Source of the DNA: G963664935 sp963664935
GTDB lineage: Bacteria; Pseudomonadota; Gammaproteobacteria; Methylococcales; G963664935
Length of the DNA: 64,000 nucleotides
Assembly: GCA_963664935.2 (NCBI GenBank)
Contig: CAXXSE010000001.1
Coordinates: 310,001-374,000 of the forward strand
Direction: 5' to 3'
Shown: positions 33,960-43,706 of the stretch, one piece after another
How positions within the stretch are numbered: the stretch's first letter is position 1
Layout: each line of letters starts with the position of its first letter
Notes under the pieces: generated by a model
What the model was told of the DNA's origin: nothing
What the model saw: the letters and a program-made list of their open reading frames with translations, nothing else
Database searches by the model: none
Made by a program: the position numbers and the translations under genes

Positions 33960-35758
33960 CTCGTCAGTCACGAGTTCTATCCGATTTGACGTAACTATTC
34001 AGGCCCTGAATTCATTTTTTCGATGTGTCACCTCGACCAACGGAAGAAAGTCTTATCACCCATTGATAGCTCTGCGCTTTAAGATTGCCCACTGGTGTTC
34101 ATAAAAGATGAGTAGTGTAGAAAATAGAAATCGATAATTACGACTAGACATTTGCTAAAAAAACACGGATCCTTCTTTTCTTTGTAGAAGTACAGATGGA
34201 AGGAGGAGACCCCGTGCAACAGTATATTTCTCAGAGTTTAGAAAGCTTTCAAAGCGTTTTTTCCAGATCGAGTACTTGGTTGTTGTTCTGCGCCATTGTG
34301 ATTGGATTTATGGGGGCAGGAGAAATGATCGGCGTGACGTCGTTGTGTCGTTTCTGGCTATTAGATGAACTTGGTTATTACCGCTTGCTCCGTTTTTTTA
34401 GATCCAAAGCGTATGTCTATGGGGCGTTGCTCGATGCTTGGCAAGATTTTGTGAATCGCCAAGGAAAATCCGTTGAAGTAGCTGGACGAGCGATACTTCT
34501 GGGTGACCATACCGCGGTGATCAAAGATGGACGCAAGATGCCCGGCGTGGTATCGATGCACGAGTCATCGGAGACGCAAACGAAACCCGGCTATTTTCGG
34601 GCCCAATGTTGGGGCAGCATTGGCATCTTGATCGGGTCGTTATCCGCTTGTTTTTGTTGTCCTTTGCAGCTTCAAATTCATCAGGGATGGGCTCATTTAG
34701 GGTTGAACGACGAGCGCGATAATCCATGTCGGATCAAGCTCACCGACCGCTTGGTGGCCATGGCGATTCATTTTGCGGTGACGAATCACTGTCTGTGTTA
34801 TTTGGTGTTGGATGCCTTTTTTTCAACCGGGGGCGTATTTCGAGCTTGCCACTATTATTCAATCCAGCATCAGGCGCGGTGGGTTGAGGTGCTGGTCAAA
34901 GCCAAGAATAGCTATGTGGGTTATTTCCCCGCGCCACCGAAACCCGCCTCTCGACCCGGACCTCAGCCGCTCTATGGCGAGAAAGTGTGTTTAAGAGAAT
35001 GCTTCGACCACCTTCATTTGTTTGAGACGGTGACCTGTCAAGTCTACGGTAAAACCGAATCCATCCGGGTTATGACGCTTACACTGTTATGGCGGCCCAT
35101 CGCTGATCAGGTGTTATTTATTCTCGCCGTCACCTCAAAAGGCCCAATGGTTCTAATGAGTTCCGATTTAACGCTGTCAGCCATTGATGCCGTTGAACTG
35201 TATTGTGCTAGAACCCGCATTGAAATCATGTTCGCGATGTTAAAGCATGTGATCGGCGCCTTTAAATTTCGTTTTTGGACTAAAAAATTGCCAAAACATT
35301 CTAGACGCCCCTTTTCCAATCGTCTTCTCAAAGCCCCACAGCCCCAGGATATTCATACCGTTCAAGCGTGCTGGCGAGCCTATGAAATCTTCGTGCTCTG
35401 TGCCTCCATTGCCTTGGGGTTAATGCAATTGATTGCGCTCCAGTATCAAGATACGATTTGGTCTGAGCACTCGCTTTATCTTCGCACTCAATCGCGTGAT
35501 TTGCCATCGGAGAAAACCGTCAAGCAAATTTTAGCGCCATTGTTCCTCAAACAATTCTTTCGACTTGAGGAAAATGGCATGATTCAACAGATCCGTGCCC
35601 GCTTGATGGCTGTTTCCGATGAAATAGATGACGATTAAACTGAATGAGGCGTTCTATGCTCTAATTCTCTGCGATCTTCAAAATTTTTCATCAAACATAC
35701 TACGATGGAGAGGGTAGTTTTGCCCCGCTTTTCTCGCTGTTAACTCACGACTGCCGAG
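33960..35758 (+). mobile_element. IS4-type element (YREK), copy 1
   Basis: 1799 bp with ends CTCGTCAGTCACGAGTT and (reverse complement) CTCGGCAGTCGTGAGTT. ATTCGTAT lies directly outside both ends (33952-33959 and 35759-35766), an exact 8-bp target duplication. Nearly identical to copy 2 at 37451-39247. Confidence 0.95.
34196..35638 (+). CDS. IS4 family transposase
   Basis: 480 aa. First catalytic Asp in ILLGDHTAVIKDGRKMPGV, second in LCYLVLDAFFSTGGVF, and the YREK box YCARTRIEIMFAMLK with exact Y-(2)-R-(3)-E-(6)-K spacing, which places it in the IS4 superfamily. AGGAGG overlaps the start codons, so initiation may be at ATG 34196 or a little downstream. Copy 1 has five G at 34312-34316, where copy 2 has four, and only copy 1 has an open frame. 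Confidence 0.93.
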   Translation: MEGGDPVQQYISQSLESFQSVFSRSSTWLLFCAIVIGFMGAGEMIGVTSLCRFWLLDELGYYRLLRFFRSKAYVYGALLDAWQDFVNRQGKSVEVAGRAILLGDHTAVIKDGRKMPGVVSMHESSETQTKPGYFRAQCWGSIGILIGSLSACFCCPLQLQIHQGWAHLGLNDERDNPCRIKLTDRLVAMAIHFAVTNHCLCYLVLDAFFSTGGVFRACHYYSIQHQARWVEVLVKAKNSYVGYFPAPPKPASRPGPQPLYGEKVCLRECFDHLHLFETVTCQVYGKTESIRVMTLTLLWRPIADQVLFILAVTSKGPMVLMSSDLTLSAIDAVELYCARTRIEIMFAMLKHVIGAFKFRFWTKKLPKHSRRPFSNRLLKAPQPQDIHTVQACWRAYEIFVLCASIALGLMQLIALQYQDTIWSEHSLYLRTQSRDLPSEKTVKQILAPLFLKQFFRLEENGMIQQIRARLMAVSDEIDDD

Positions 35759-36021
35759 ATTCGTATTCAGAGAGGAAAAACACACCGCTGCCTTAACGAA
35801 TTGATAGCCGATGAATAAAACAGTATCCCACAGATGATTTGTGAATGTTTGGATAAATGTCTGGATATATTACTCCGACATAAAAAGATCGTTAATAATT
35901 CAATTAGGTTATTTTATGATTAGATTTACCTTTTTGATGGGCTTGATAGAATAGAACCTGTGGTCTGATGAGGATTATGTATGGTCGCAATGGGTTGGAA
36001 GCGGCTTTTCTCGTTGGTCGC

Positions 36022-36198
36022 TTACCGACGATTTCCGGACGTTCTCGTCAGAGCGTTCCGGCAAGAGACGGGAACAAATTTTAGCGACTGGATGTATCCG
36101 GTGAAGCCAGCGGCGATGGCCAGGACCGGAGGGATAGATCGCAGTAAAATGCCCGTCGGTGTGTCGGCATCGTTCGGCTCTTGATTCCGTTTATTCAT
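36022..36198 (-). CDS. Small hypothetical ORF downstream of the acetyltransferase
   Basis: 58 aa beginning MNKRNQEPNDADTP, with a short hydrophobic stretch (IPPVLAIAAGFTGYI). Its ATG overlaps the stop of the acetyltransferase gene (ATGA), the only support for it being translated. No family recognised. Confidence 0.3.
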   Translation of the reverse strand: MNKRNQEPNDADTPTGILLRSIPPVLAIAAGFTGYIQSLKFVPVSCRNALTRTSGNRR

Positions 36199-36698
36199 GG
36201 CACGATATGACGGCCGTAGTACAAGTGTCCGCACTGCCTTCCGTTGAAGTCCGCGACATTTGGCAGATGTCCCCATTTCTGGAATCCAAACTTCTCAAGA
36301 ATTCGGGTGCTGTTCGTGTTAATGTCGAGAAGGATTGCGAAGAGTACCTTGATGCCCAAGTGCGAGCATTGCTCAATCGCGTGCGAGATAAGACAAGAGC
36401 CGATACCCAATCCACGAAAGTCCTCGTGAATGTAGTAACTGATCTCAGCCGTATGCCTAAGCGCCATACGTCCCGGACGATACGGACTCAGACTGCACCA
36501 ACCCATGATAGTGCCTTGGTCTTCCGCGACAAATACCGGGTGTTTACTGGGAGCATGCTTGCTCAGCCAAGCTTTCCGGCTTTCGATGGAGACCGGAGAA
36601 ATATCGGCGGTCGCCGACTGCAATGCGACCGCCTGATTATAAATTTCTGTGATAACCGGGGTGTCATCTTCAACTGCGATGCGAATCTTAATATTCAT
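36195..36698 (-). CDS. GNAT acetyltransferase (phosphinothricin acetyltransferase-like)
   Basis: 167 aa. Acetyl-CoA motif A reads EDFRGLGIGSCLISHAIEQC (R-G-x-G-I-G). The start IKIRIAVEDDTPVITEIYNQ and FGFQKWGHLPNVADFNGR match the Pat/YncA group, which acetylates phosphinothricin, methionine sulfoximine or related amino acids. The actual substrate is not known. It lies between two copies of the same IS4-type element, an arrangement that can form a composite transposon. Confidence 0.88.
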   Translation of the reverse strand: MNIKIRIAVEDDTPVITEIYNQAVALQSATADISPVSIESRKAWLSKHAPSKHPVFVAEDQGTIMGWCSLSPYRPGRMALRHTAEISYYIHEDFRGLGIGSCLISHAIEQCSHLGIKVLFAILLDINTNSTRILEKFGFQKWGHLPNVADFNGRQCGHLYYGRHIVP

Positions 36699-36940
36699 CC
36701 CGAATCTTCAGTGACCGAACAATTGATTCATGCGCAAAGGCGCAATATACCATCGCTTATTTTCCAAATTTCCGCCGCAATCTCAATGTTCGGGATGGGA
36801 GGGTCGACAGTTGCCTGTTTCTCGGAAGACATGAATGACCGGAAAGAGTATTAATCAGATGCTCGTTGGTGATTGGTGAATGGCGGGAACTGGTCGATAA
36901 GCGGCCATTGAGAATCAGCCGCTTCCGACCATATTCGCAT

Positions 36941-37087
36941 TCAAACTTCGGTTTTCTCAGCCATTTCTAGTGCGTCATCAACCTCGATGCCGAGGTAACG
37001 AGCAGTACTTTCCAATTTTTATATGGTCCAATAGTAACTGAACCGGTCTAACGATCTTGGTTGGCCGGGCATACTTTTCGATAGAAC
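36941..37087 (-). pseudogene. Tyrosine integrase C-terminal remnant
   Basis: With one extra base removed near 37013, the minus strand reads RPVQLLLDHIKI, then ESTARYLGIEVDDALEMAEK and TEV-stop. This is the usual end of a family of site-specific integrases (...GHTKIESTVRYLGIEVDDAL...), including the catalytic Tyr in ARYLG. The catalytic Arg-containing upstream part is absent. It indicates a former integrative element here. Confidence 0.75.
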
Positions 37088-37189
37088 GACTGTCGCGGGT
37101 TCGATAACAATCATTGGATAGCGAACTTACCCGTCTTGAGAGATTATTTGTTATCGTGGGATCCAATCAACAACGAAACGAGGGATATA

Positions 37190-37366
37190 ATGAAAATTAT
37201 CGCCGCTGAGTTACCATTGCTAAAGGATGTCGAGGAGGAAATGGAAATTATCACATCTCACAAGACTAAGGCTCGTCACATTTATGCAGGCTGCCACCCA
37301 ACCCTTGGTAGGATTGTGTTAATTATTGATGAAGATAAAAGCGGTGCAATTGTCGAACTCGAATAA
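37190..37366 (+). CDS. Small hypothetical protein
   Basis: 58 aa, MKIIAAELPLLKDVEEEMEI... ending SGAIVELE. GAGGGA sits 8 bases before ATG 37190. Beta/alpha-like composition, no family recognised. It lies between the integrase remnant and IS4 copy 2. Confidence 0.4.
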   Translation: MKIIAAELPLLKDVEEEMEIITSHKTKARHIYAGCHPTLGRIVLIIDEDKSGAIVELE

Positions 37367-37450
37367 AACGTTCGTTTGAGACAACGGCTAAAAGATCGGA
37401 TTCAGGTAGGTAGAAGGAGGAGGATGCCGTCCTTGGCTTTTCATTAACTT

Positions 37451-39247
37451 CTCGTCAGTCACGAGTTCTATCCGATTTGACGTAACTATTCAGGCCCTGA
37501 ATTCATTTTTTCGATGTGTCACCTCGACCAACGGAAGAAAGTCTTATCACCCATTGATAGCTCTGCGCTTTAAGATTGCCCGCTGGTGTTCATAAAAGAT
37601 GAGTAGTGTAGAAAATAGAAATCGATAATTACGACTAGACATTTGCTAAAAAACACGGATCCTTCTTTTCTTTGTAGAAGTACAGATGGAAGGAGGAGAC
37701 CCCGTGCAACAGTATATTTCTCAGAGTTTAGAAAGCTTTCAAAGCGTTTTTTCCAGATCGAGTACTTGGTTGTTGTTTTGCGCCATTGTGATTGGATTTA
37801 TGGGGCAGGAGAAATGATCGGCGTGACGTCGTTGTGTCGTTTCTGGCTATTAGATGAACTTGGTTATTACCGCTTGCTCCGTTTTTTTAGATCCAAAGCG
37901 TATGTCTATGGGGCGTTGCTCGATGCTTGGCAAGATTTTGTGAATCGCCAAGGAAAATCCGTTGAAGTAGCTGGACGAGCGATACTTCTGGGTGACCATA
38001 CCGCGGTGATCAAAGATGGACGCAAGATGCCCGGCGTGGTATCGATGCACGAGTCATCGGAGACGCAAACGAAACCCGGCTATTTTCGGGCCCAATGTTG
38101 GGGCAGCATTGGCATCTTGATCGGGTCGTTATCCGCTTGTTTTTGTTGTCCTTTGCAGCTTCAAATTCATCATGGATGGGCTCATTTAGGGTTGAACGAC
38201 GAGCGCGATAATCCATGTCGGATCAAGCTCACCGACCGCTTGGCGGCCATGGCGATTCATTTTGCGGTGACGAATCACTGTCTGTGTTATTTGGTGTTGG
38301 ATGCCTTTTTTTCAACCGGGGGCGTATTTCGAGCTTGCCACTATTATTCAATCCAGCATCAGGCGCGGTGGGTTGAGGTGCTGGTCAAAGCCAAGAATAG
38401 CTATGTGGGTTATTTCCCCGCGCCACCGAAACCCGCCTCTCGACCCGGACCTCAGCCGCTCTATGGCGAGAAAGTGTGTTTAAGAGAATGCTTCGACCAC
38501 CTTCATTTGTTTGAGACGGTGACCTGTCAAGTCTACGGTAAAACCGAATCCATCCGGGTTATGACGCTTACACTGTTATGGCGGCCCATCGCTGATCAGG
38601 TGTTATTTATTCTCGCCGTCACCTCAAAAGGCCCAATGGTTCTAATGAGTTCCGATTTAACGCTGTCAGCCATTGATGCCGTTGAACTGTATTGTGCTAG
38701 AACCCGCATTGAAATCATGTTCGCGATGTTAAAGCATGTGATCGGCGCCTTTAAATTTCGTTTTTGGACTAAAAAATTGCCAAAACATTCTAGACGCCCC
38801 TTTTCCAATCGTCTTCTCAAAGCCCCACAGCCCCAGGATATTCATACCGTTCAAGCGTGCTGGCGAGCCTATGAAATCTTCGTGCTCTGTGCCTCCATTG
38901 CCTTGGGGTTAATGCAATTGATTGCGCTCCAGTATCAAGATACGATTTGGTCTGAGCACTCGCTTTATCTTCGCACTCAATCGCGTGATTTGCCATCGGA
39001 GAAAACCGTCAAGCAAATTTTAGCGCCATTGTTCCTCAAACAATTCTTTCGACTTGAGGAAAATGGCATGATTCAACAGATCCGTGCCCGCTTGATGGCT
39101 GTTTCCGATGAAATAGATGACGATTAAACTGAATGAGGCGTTCTATGCTCTAATTCTCTGCGATCTTCAAAATTTTTCATCAAACATACTACGATGGAGA
39201 GGGTAGTTTTGCCCCGCTTTTCTCGCTGTTAACTCACGACTGCCGAG
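37451..39247 (+). mobile_element. IS4-type element (YREK), copy 2
   Basis: 1797 bp, almost identical to copy 1, same ends. Unlike copy 1 it lacks an exact flanking duplication: left flank ATTAACTT, right flank TAATTAAC. It truncates a toxin gene on its right side. This suggests a deletion or recombination after insertion. Confidence 0.93.
37686..39127 (+). pseudogene. IS4 family transposase, frameshifted copy
   Basis: The same gene as 34196-35638 with only a few base differences. One G is missing in the run at 37802-37805, so the frame from ATG 37686 stops soon after residue 40. Everything from MIGVTSLCRFWLLDELGYYR onward remains open. The copy is inactive unless the missing base is a sequencing error or internal initiation works. 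Confidence 0.9.
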
Positions 39248-39477
39248 TAATTAACAAAGCTTGTATGTTTTATAAACGCATGATCACCCCGATAAAGTAA
39301 GCACGTCGGATCGGAGTACCGCCCTTCCTTTTGAGATGAAATGCTCACTAACAATACAAGACGTTTTTCAGTTATAGGGTCGGTTAGCAAAATAAAAAGA
39401 TGATTTCTTCCTGGATCATTGTCTGTTCCCGAGGGTATAAGTAGCGTTGCCCGTTTAGCGGCGAAAAAGATTTTCAC
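39248..39477 (-). pseudogene. Toxin partner of Panacea antitoxin, truncated by IS4 copy 2
   Basis: The native part is about 76 aa, MKIFFAAKRATLLIPSGTDN... to DPTCLLYRGDHAFIKHTSFV, after which the frame enters the IS end (SAVVS-stop). The R/PGDHxFIKHxSFV text fits a small family encoded next to Panacea-domain antitoxins. The start overlaps the antitoxin stop by 4 bases. The missing C-terminus is not found on the other side of the IS, so toxicity is probably lost. Confidence 0.6.
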
Positions 39478-40037
39478 AGACCAGCAAACAGGTCATCCGT
39501 TGAGCGGTCAGATTCTATGTACGCGCACAGTTCCGCTGCTTCTTGAGGTGATCGCCCAAGGGCAATAAATAACTCTTTAGGGGAAATGGGGTTTGACGAA
39601 CCATGCGGATCTACCCATTCTTTGCAATTTTCATGGGTATAATCTTTAATTTCCCACCGGGTCATGGACCCGAATTGGTCCCATATAGTATCAAGAATTT
39701 CTATATCCGCATCTGAAAGTTCATCGAAGCTCTGCCGTGAAATATTGTCGATGTGATTCTTCAATGTAACTTCGTGGTTTGCTTTGTCTGAAATCCAATA
39801 TTCCCATCCGCCTTGTTGTGATTTTAAAGCGCCATTCATGTAATCGAGAGTCATGGACAAAACAGGCCCATTAGGAAGAGACGCCATTTTATCCCCGGAG
39901 ATTGGCATGGAATACTTATCCATAGCCTCACGATCTGCCAAGTAGAGCAATTTCATAAGCTTAAGATGGGACATACGCTCACCACGCCGCAATAAAAAAT
40001 AAGCGGCCATCTGCGCTACTCTTTTTTCGTTAAACAT
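39474..40037 (-). CDS. Panacea-domain (DUF4065, SocA-like) antitoxin
   Basis: 187 aa. The domain runs from VAQMAAYFLLRRGERMSHLK LMKLLYLADREAM through SLPNGPVLSMTLDYMNGAL to the Trp-rich KEWVDPHGSSNPIS. Panacea domains neutralise diverse unrelated toxins encoded beside them. The partner downstream is truncated by an IS, so this may be an orphan antitoxin. Confidence 0.88.
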   Translation of the reverse strand: MFNEKRVAQMAAYFLLRRGERMSHLKLMKLLYLADREAMDKYSMPISGDKMASLPNGPVLSMTLDYMNGALKSQQGGWEYWISDKANHEVTLKNHIDNISRQSFDELSDADIEILDTIWDQFGSMTRWEIKDYTHENCKEWVDPHGSSNPISPKELFIALGRSPQEAAELCAYIESDRSTDDLFAGL

Positions 40038-40464
40038 GGAACATCTGTTTCAAACCTCTTTATGGTGGTGAGTGTATAAAAAACAATCAATATTGCTTAT
40101 AGCTCGTCCTAATCATAATCAATGATAGTACGTTCATGAATCGATATAATTGGTAAAACAACTCGATATTTTTGTCATTTTCGACCGAAATTATCAATGA
40201 ATTAAAAAAACCATTATTAGTCTGAAATAATTAACATTTTCGGAAATATCGAAGGCCATAAAAAAGGACTCAACACCACAGGCGACCACCGATTCCCCCG
40301 GATCTTAAAAATCATCTCATATCGCTAGGCTTCTTCTGTGGGAGCGTAGAAGATCAGATTTATTTCCAAGTCTATTTTTACTTCGAAATCGTGCAAAAGT
40401 GTCAATAATTGCGATATTATAAAAATATTCTTTCCAATTACCTCACATAACCACTTGTTTTATA
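40038..40464. other. AT-rich spacer between antitoxin and tRNA
   Basis: 427 bases, AT-rich, no convincing gene. It should contain the promoter for the leftward Panacea locus. Nothing further recognised. Confidence 0.5.
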
Positions 40465-40540
<76 letters not shown>

Positions 40541-40854
40541 TGATTTTGAACCCTTAGTTCGGTTTGCAATTGCTTACGGATAGAGGGGTGTTAAAATTGT
40601 AGGGTCTTTGTAGAAAAGGAGTTGAATTTTTGGCTCTTTCTTATTGTTATTCTACATCAGGTTAATATCAGTTACCATAATCCAAAATTAAGGATATTTC
40701 TTTCTTGACTCTGACGGAGATGAACCAATATCCCCGTCCATAGGGTTTGCTACATCCGCAACAATTTATTTTTCTTAGGGGTGCGAGATATTATTCGGGG
40801 GAGCTGAGCGTTGAAACTCGCCCCCATTTTCAATGCGAAAACAGATTGTTGGGT
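40541..40854. other. Spacer upstream of tRNA-Thr, no gene seen
   Basis: 314 bases between the tRNA and the end of the next leftward gene. No rRNA, second tRNA or integrase attachment repeat is visible. Confidence 0.5.
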
Positions 40855-41766
40855 TTAGTATACTCCGGCTAATTCACGCCGTTGTTCATCCAGACCATTC
40901 CAGAACGTAGCCACGCCATCCAGCATTTCATTGCCGTATCGAATAAATGAGTTTTCATTGACTGTATGATGGAAGTACAGTTCTTCCAGCTCTTCCTGCG
41001 TATGCTCGGCATGTTGTGATTCGATCTGATCGTGCCAGATAAAAAAGCCCAAAGGCAGATCCCTATCGGTGCGTTCATTGAATCGCGTGAAACCCCGAAT
41101 CAATTCACCCCAAAAACCGGCAGCCGCCCAATTTTCAACCGCATAACTGGCGGCTTGAGCGATTTGATAATCTTCTCCGCCATACAGACGAATCAATTCA
41201 TCGCAGAAAAACAGGGTGGATTTTGTTCCGTGAGTGGGTTTGCCAATTTCGTGAAATTCCAGGTCGAGTTTTTTAGCACTGGCATAGAGCCATTCAAAAT
41301 GGGCGGAGGAAAAGTGAAATGTGCTGCCTTCGATAGAACCTTCAGCGATAGCCTGTTTATCTTTGGCCTTGCCGGATTTCGCCGATGTGAATCGCACGCC
41401 GATTTCATTGGCCAGAATTTCCTTGGAAGCCCGCATGCTTTCCAGGGTATCGGCATGGATCATTTTATTGAGTTGGGCAACCAGGAACAGGTTGGAAAAT
41501 ACTGAAAACTGAATAATGAAGGCTTTAATCTGCCCACTGCTTTGAGTGCCTTGTTCGAACCAATCGGTATAAGTATTGTTGGTGATGACCGGGTGTTGTA
41601 ATAGTTCGAGGTCAATACGTTCTTGAAATTTCAGGAACTGTTTAGCTTTTTCAAGCGTATAGCCGGGTTTACCCTTACTTACCGCTTGCAGCGAGGGTGG
41701 ACTTAATCGTTCGATATGGTGATTTTTGGCAAAACCTTCCAACCTGGAATGTTGAATAGCATGCAT
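40855..41766 (-). CDS. Possible heme-oxygenase-fold (di-iron oxidase-like) protein
   Basis: 303 aa, soluble, all-helical by composition. It has an H/E-rich helix DQIESQHAEHTQEELEELYF and an earlier FIIQFSVFSNLFLVAQLNKM helix, a pattern seen in heme-oxygenase-like di-iron oxidases and TENA/PqqC relatives. Candidate metal ligands would be the Glu and His in E-x-QHAEH and the Glu in LANEIG. No catalytic assignment can be made. Followed on the same strand by a tRNA, preceded by a dispersed repeat. GGAGG sits just before the ATG. Confidence 0.5.
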   Translation of the reverse strand: MHAIQHSRLEGFAKNHHIERLSPPSLQAVSKGKPGYTLEKAKQFLKFQERIDLELLQHPVITNNTYTDWFEQGTQSSGQIKAFIIQFSVFSNLFLVAQLNKMIHADTLESMRASKEILANEIGVRFTSAKSGKAKDKQAIAEGSIEGSTFHFSSAHFEWLYASAKKLDLEFHEIGKPTHGTKSTLFFCDELIRLYGGEDYQIAQAASYAVENWAAAGFWGELIRGFTRFNERTDRDLPLGFFIWHDQIESQHAEHTQEELEELYFHHTVNENSFIRYGNEMLDGVATFWNGLDEQRRELAGVY

Positions 41767-41809
41767 GGTACACCTCCGATAAATAATCTAATCTATTGTA
41801 ACTAATCCG

Positions 41810-41897
41810 CTCATCCTTGAAATCCGCCATTTCTACGTAAAAAACTGATTATTTTTCGCCTTGAGCTAACGAATTCCGAGGACAATCTGAACAGCTA
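41810..41897. repeat. About 90-bp dispersed repeat, copy 2 (inverted)
   Basis: The reverse complement matches 28229-28319 at roughly three bases in four. Shared blocks are CAAGGCGAAAAAT, TTTTTTA, GTAGAAATGGCGGATTTCA and a closing GATGAG/GGTGAG. Found between two genes of the same strand, with no coding capacity. Confidence 0.75.
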
Positions 41898-41925
41898 CCA
41901 ATCTATTAACATTTGACAGGTGTTT

Positions 41926-42330
41926 CTATAAACAAGTTTCGAATTGTGAATCGTGGCATAAGGGACTGTCACTGTCGCCACACTGATTATTGTTTTCGGC
42001 GGATTGAATTCGGTTGATGAGCTGGTTGATAAGTCCTTTTACGAAGGGCGTGCTTTTTTGTAGAAGACATTCAAAGGTTTCCCGGTCAATAACGAGTAAT
42101 TCAGACGGTTCCGATGCTGTGGCGGTCGCTGAACGGGGGTTTCCGGTAAAAAGAGCCATTTCGCCTATGATTTGACCTGGGTTCATGTCGGCGATGACCT
42201 GATTTGTCCCATCTATCTCCTTATGCAGGGTAATCTTCCCGGATCTTATCAAATAGGCATGCTGTCCGGTGTCATCATGGCTGAAGACTAATTCTCCCGT
42301 ATCAAATTTTACGACTTGAAAATTGTCCAT
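41926..42330 (-). CDS. Cyclic-nucleotide-binding domain protein
   Basis: 134 aa, a single cNMP-binding (Crp-like) domain without a DNA-binding half. The beta-roll text YLIRSGKITLHKEIDGTNQV leads to the phosphate-binding cassette IGEMALFTGNPRSATATA, with Glu and Arg in the usual ligand positions. Free-standing domains of this kind act as small effector modules. It follows pilU by 96 bases on the same strand, so a role in twitching motility signalling is possible but unproven. Confidence 0.85.
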   Translation of the reverse strand: MDNFQVVKFDTGELVFSHDDTGQHAYLIRSGKITLHKEIDGTNQVIADMNPGQIIGEMALFTGNPRSATATASEPSELLVIDRETFECLLQKSTPFVKGLINQLINRIQSAENNNQCGDSDSPLCHDSQFETCL

Positions 42331-42426
42331 CGTGAAGGGCTCTCTTGAAGGCCGATTAACTAATCGGTGTCGAAAAAGGATATGCTTAAACTTAGACCAT
42401 TTTGGAAGATATAAAAGGGACCTGGT

Positions 42427-43608
42427 TCACGAAATTGATTCAATCTTCGCATTCATGCGTAATTCCGCCAGATCGTTTATTTCTTCCGGCTCCTCATCCT
42501 CTTTTTCAACTTCAAGGCTTAAATTCAGCTTATTGCCGGTCTGTGAGGAGTTTTGATCCAGATTTATCCTGAGCCGAAGGTTATTGGGCGAATCGGCATT
42601 TTTAATGGCCTCATCTAAAGAAATCTGGCCAGCCTTGTATAGTTTGTACAATGCCCCATCAAAGGTTTGCATACCAAGATTTTCCGATTTTTCCATGATC
42701 TCTTTCAATCCAGTTATCTCACCCCTGCCGATAAATTCTTGGACCGTCGGCGTTCCCAGCATTATTTCAATCGCGGCTGCACGTTTGCCGTCAACTGTTG
42801 GCACCAATCGTTGGGATACAAAAGCGCGAAGATTAAGCGATAGATCGGTAAGCAGTTGTTTGTGGCGATCTTCGGGAAAAAAATTAATGATGCGATCCAA
42901 TGCTTGGTTGGCATTGTTGGCATGTAGAGTGGATATGGCAAGGTGTCCGGTTTCCGCGAATGCCAAGGCATGCTCCATAGTTTCCCGGTCTCGGATTTCC
43001 CCAATCAGTATGACATCCGGCGCCTGTCGGAGTGTATTTTTCAGCGCTACCGCGTAGGATTTAGTATCCACCCCAACCTCGCGTTGATTGACGATGGATT
43101 TTTTATGGGGGTGAATAAATTCAATGGGATCTTCGATGGTAATAATATGGCCACCTGCATTGGTGTTCCTATGATCGATAAGAGCGGCTAGCGAAGTCGA
43201 TTTTCCGGAACCCGTGGCGCCGACAAATAGGACCAGGCCGCGCTTTTCCATGATTACTTTGGACAATATGGGGGGTAATCCAATATCGTTAATGTTGGGA
43301 AGAACAGTTTTAATATTTCGCACCACCATGGAGATTTCGTTTCGTTGTCGAAATATATTCACTCGGAAACGGCCCACTTCGGATTCCGAAATCGCAAGAT
43401 TCATTTCTAAATCCCGTTCGAATTCGGCGATTTGTTCGTCATTCATAATGCTGTAGGCGATTTGTTTTACTTCGCCGGGCGTCATACTTTCCTTTTGAAG
43501 CGGTCTCAATACACCGTGAAATTTTCCCGATGGTACTGCGCCGGTACTAAGATAAAGATCGGATCCATCTTTATGCGCTAGTATCATCAAATATTCTTTA
43601 AAGTTCAT
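42427..43608 (-). CDS. pilU: Type IV pilus retraction ATPase PilU
   Basis: 393 aa. PilU-type start HKDGSDLYLSTGAVPSGKFH, Walker A GATGSGKSTSLAAL, Asp box ITIEDPIEFIH, Walker B PDVILIGEIRDRETMEHALA, and His box GHLAISTLHANNANQALDRI. The C-terminal Glu-rich tail (VEKEDEEPEEI) is typical of PilU rather than PilT. It forms a hexamer at the pilus base and aids PilT-driven retraction. No pilT lies beside it in this window. Confidence 0.92.
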   Translation of the reverse strand: MNFKEYLMILAHKDGSDLYLSTGAVPSGKFHGVLRPLQKESMTPGEVKQIAYSIMNDEQIAEFERDLEMNLAISESEVGRFRVNIFRQRNEISMVVRNIKTVLPNINDIGLPPILSKVIMEKRGLVLFVGATGSGKSTSLAALIDHRNTNAGGHIITIEDPIEFIHPHKKSIVNQREVGVDTKSYAVALKNTLRQAPDVILIGEIRDRETMEHALAFAETGHLAISTLHANNANQALDRIINFFPEDRHKQLLTDLSLNLRAFVSQRLVPTVDGKRAAAIEIMLGTPTVQEFIGRGEITGLKEIMEKSENLGMQTFDGALYKLYKAGQISLDEAIKNADSPNNLRLRINLDQNSSQTGNKLNLSLEVEKEDEEPEEINDLAELRMNAKIESIS

Positions 43609-43706
43609 GATCGGCTCCGTAATAAATTTGATTCGCCTTTAAATTTAGCATTCAATCGGATTTGGGTATGAATCAAGAGGTCGATTTTGGTGTTTTAGTA
43701 TGCGGG

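Noticed and set aside
36159..36854. 231-aa plus-strand ORF opposite the acetyltransferase
   Set aside because: It is antisense to a clear GNAT gene and has no domain of its own.
37443..39255. Target-site duplication around IS4 copy 2
   Set aside because: ATTAAC occurs on both sides but at different distances from the ends; flanking 8-mers do not match, so no duplication is claimed.
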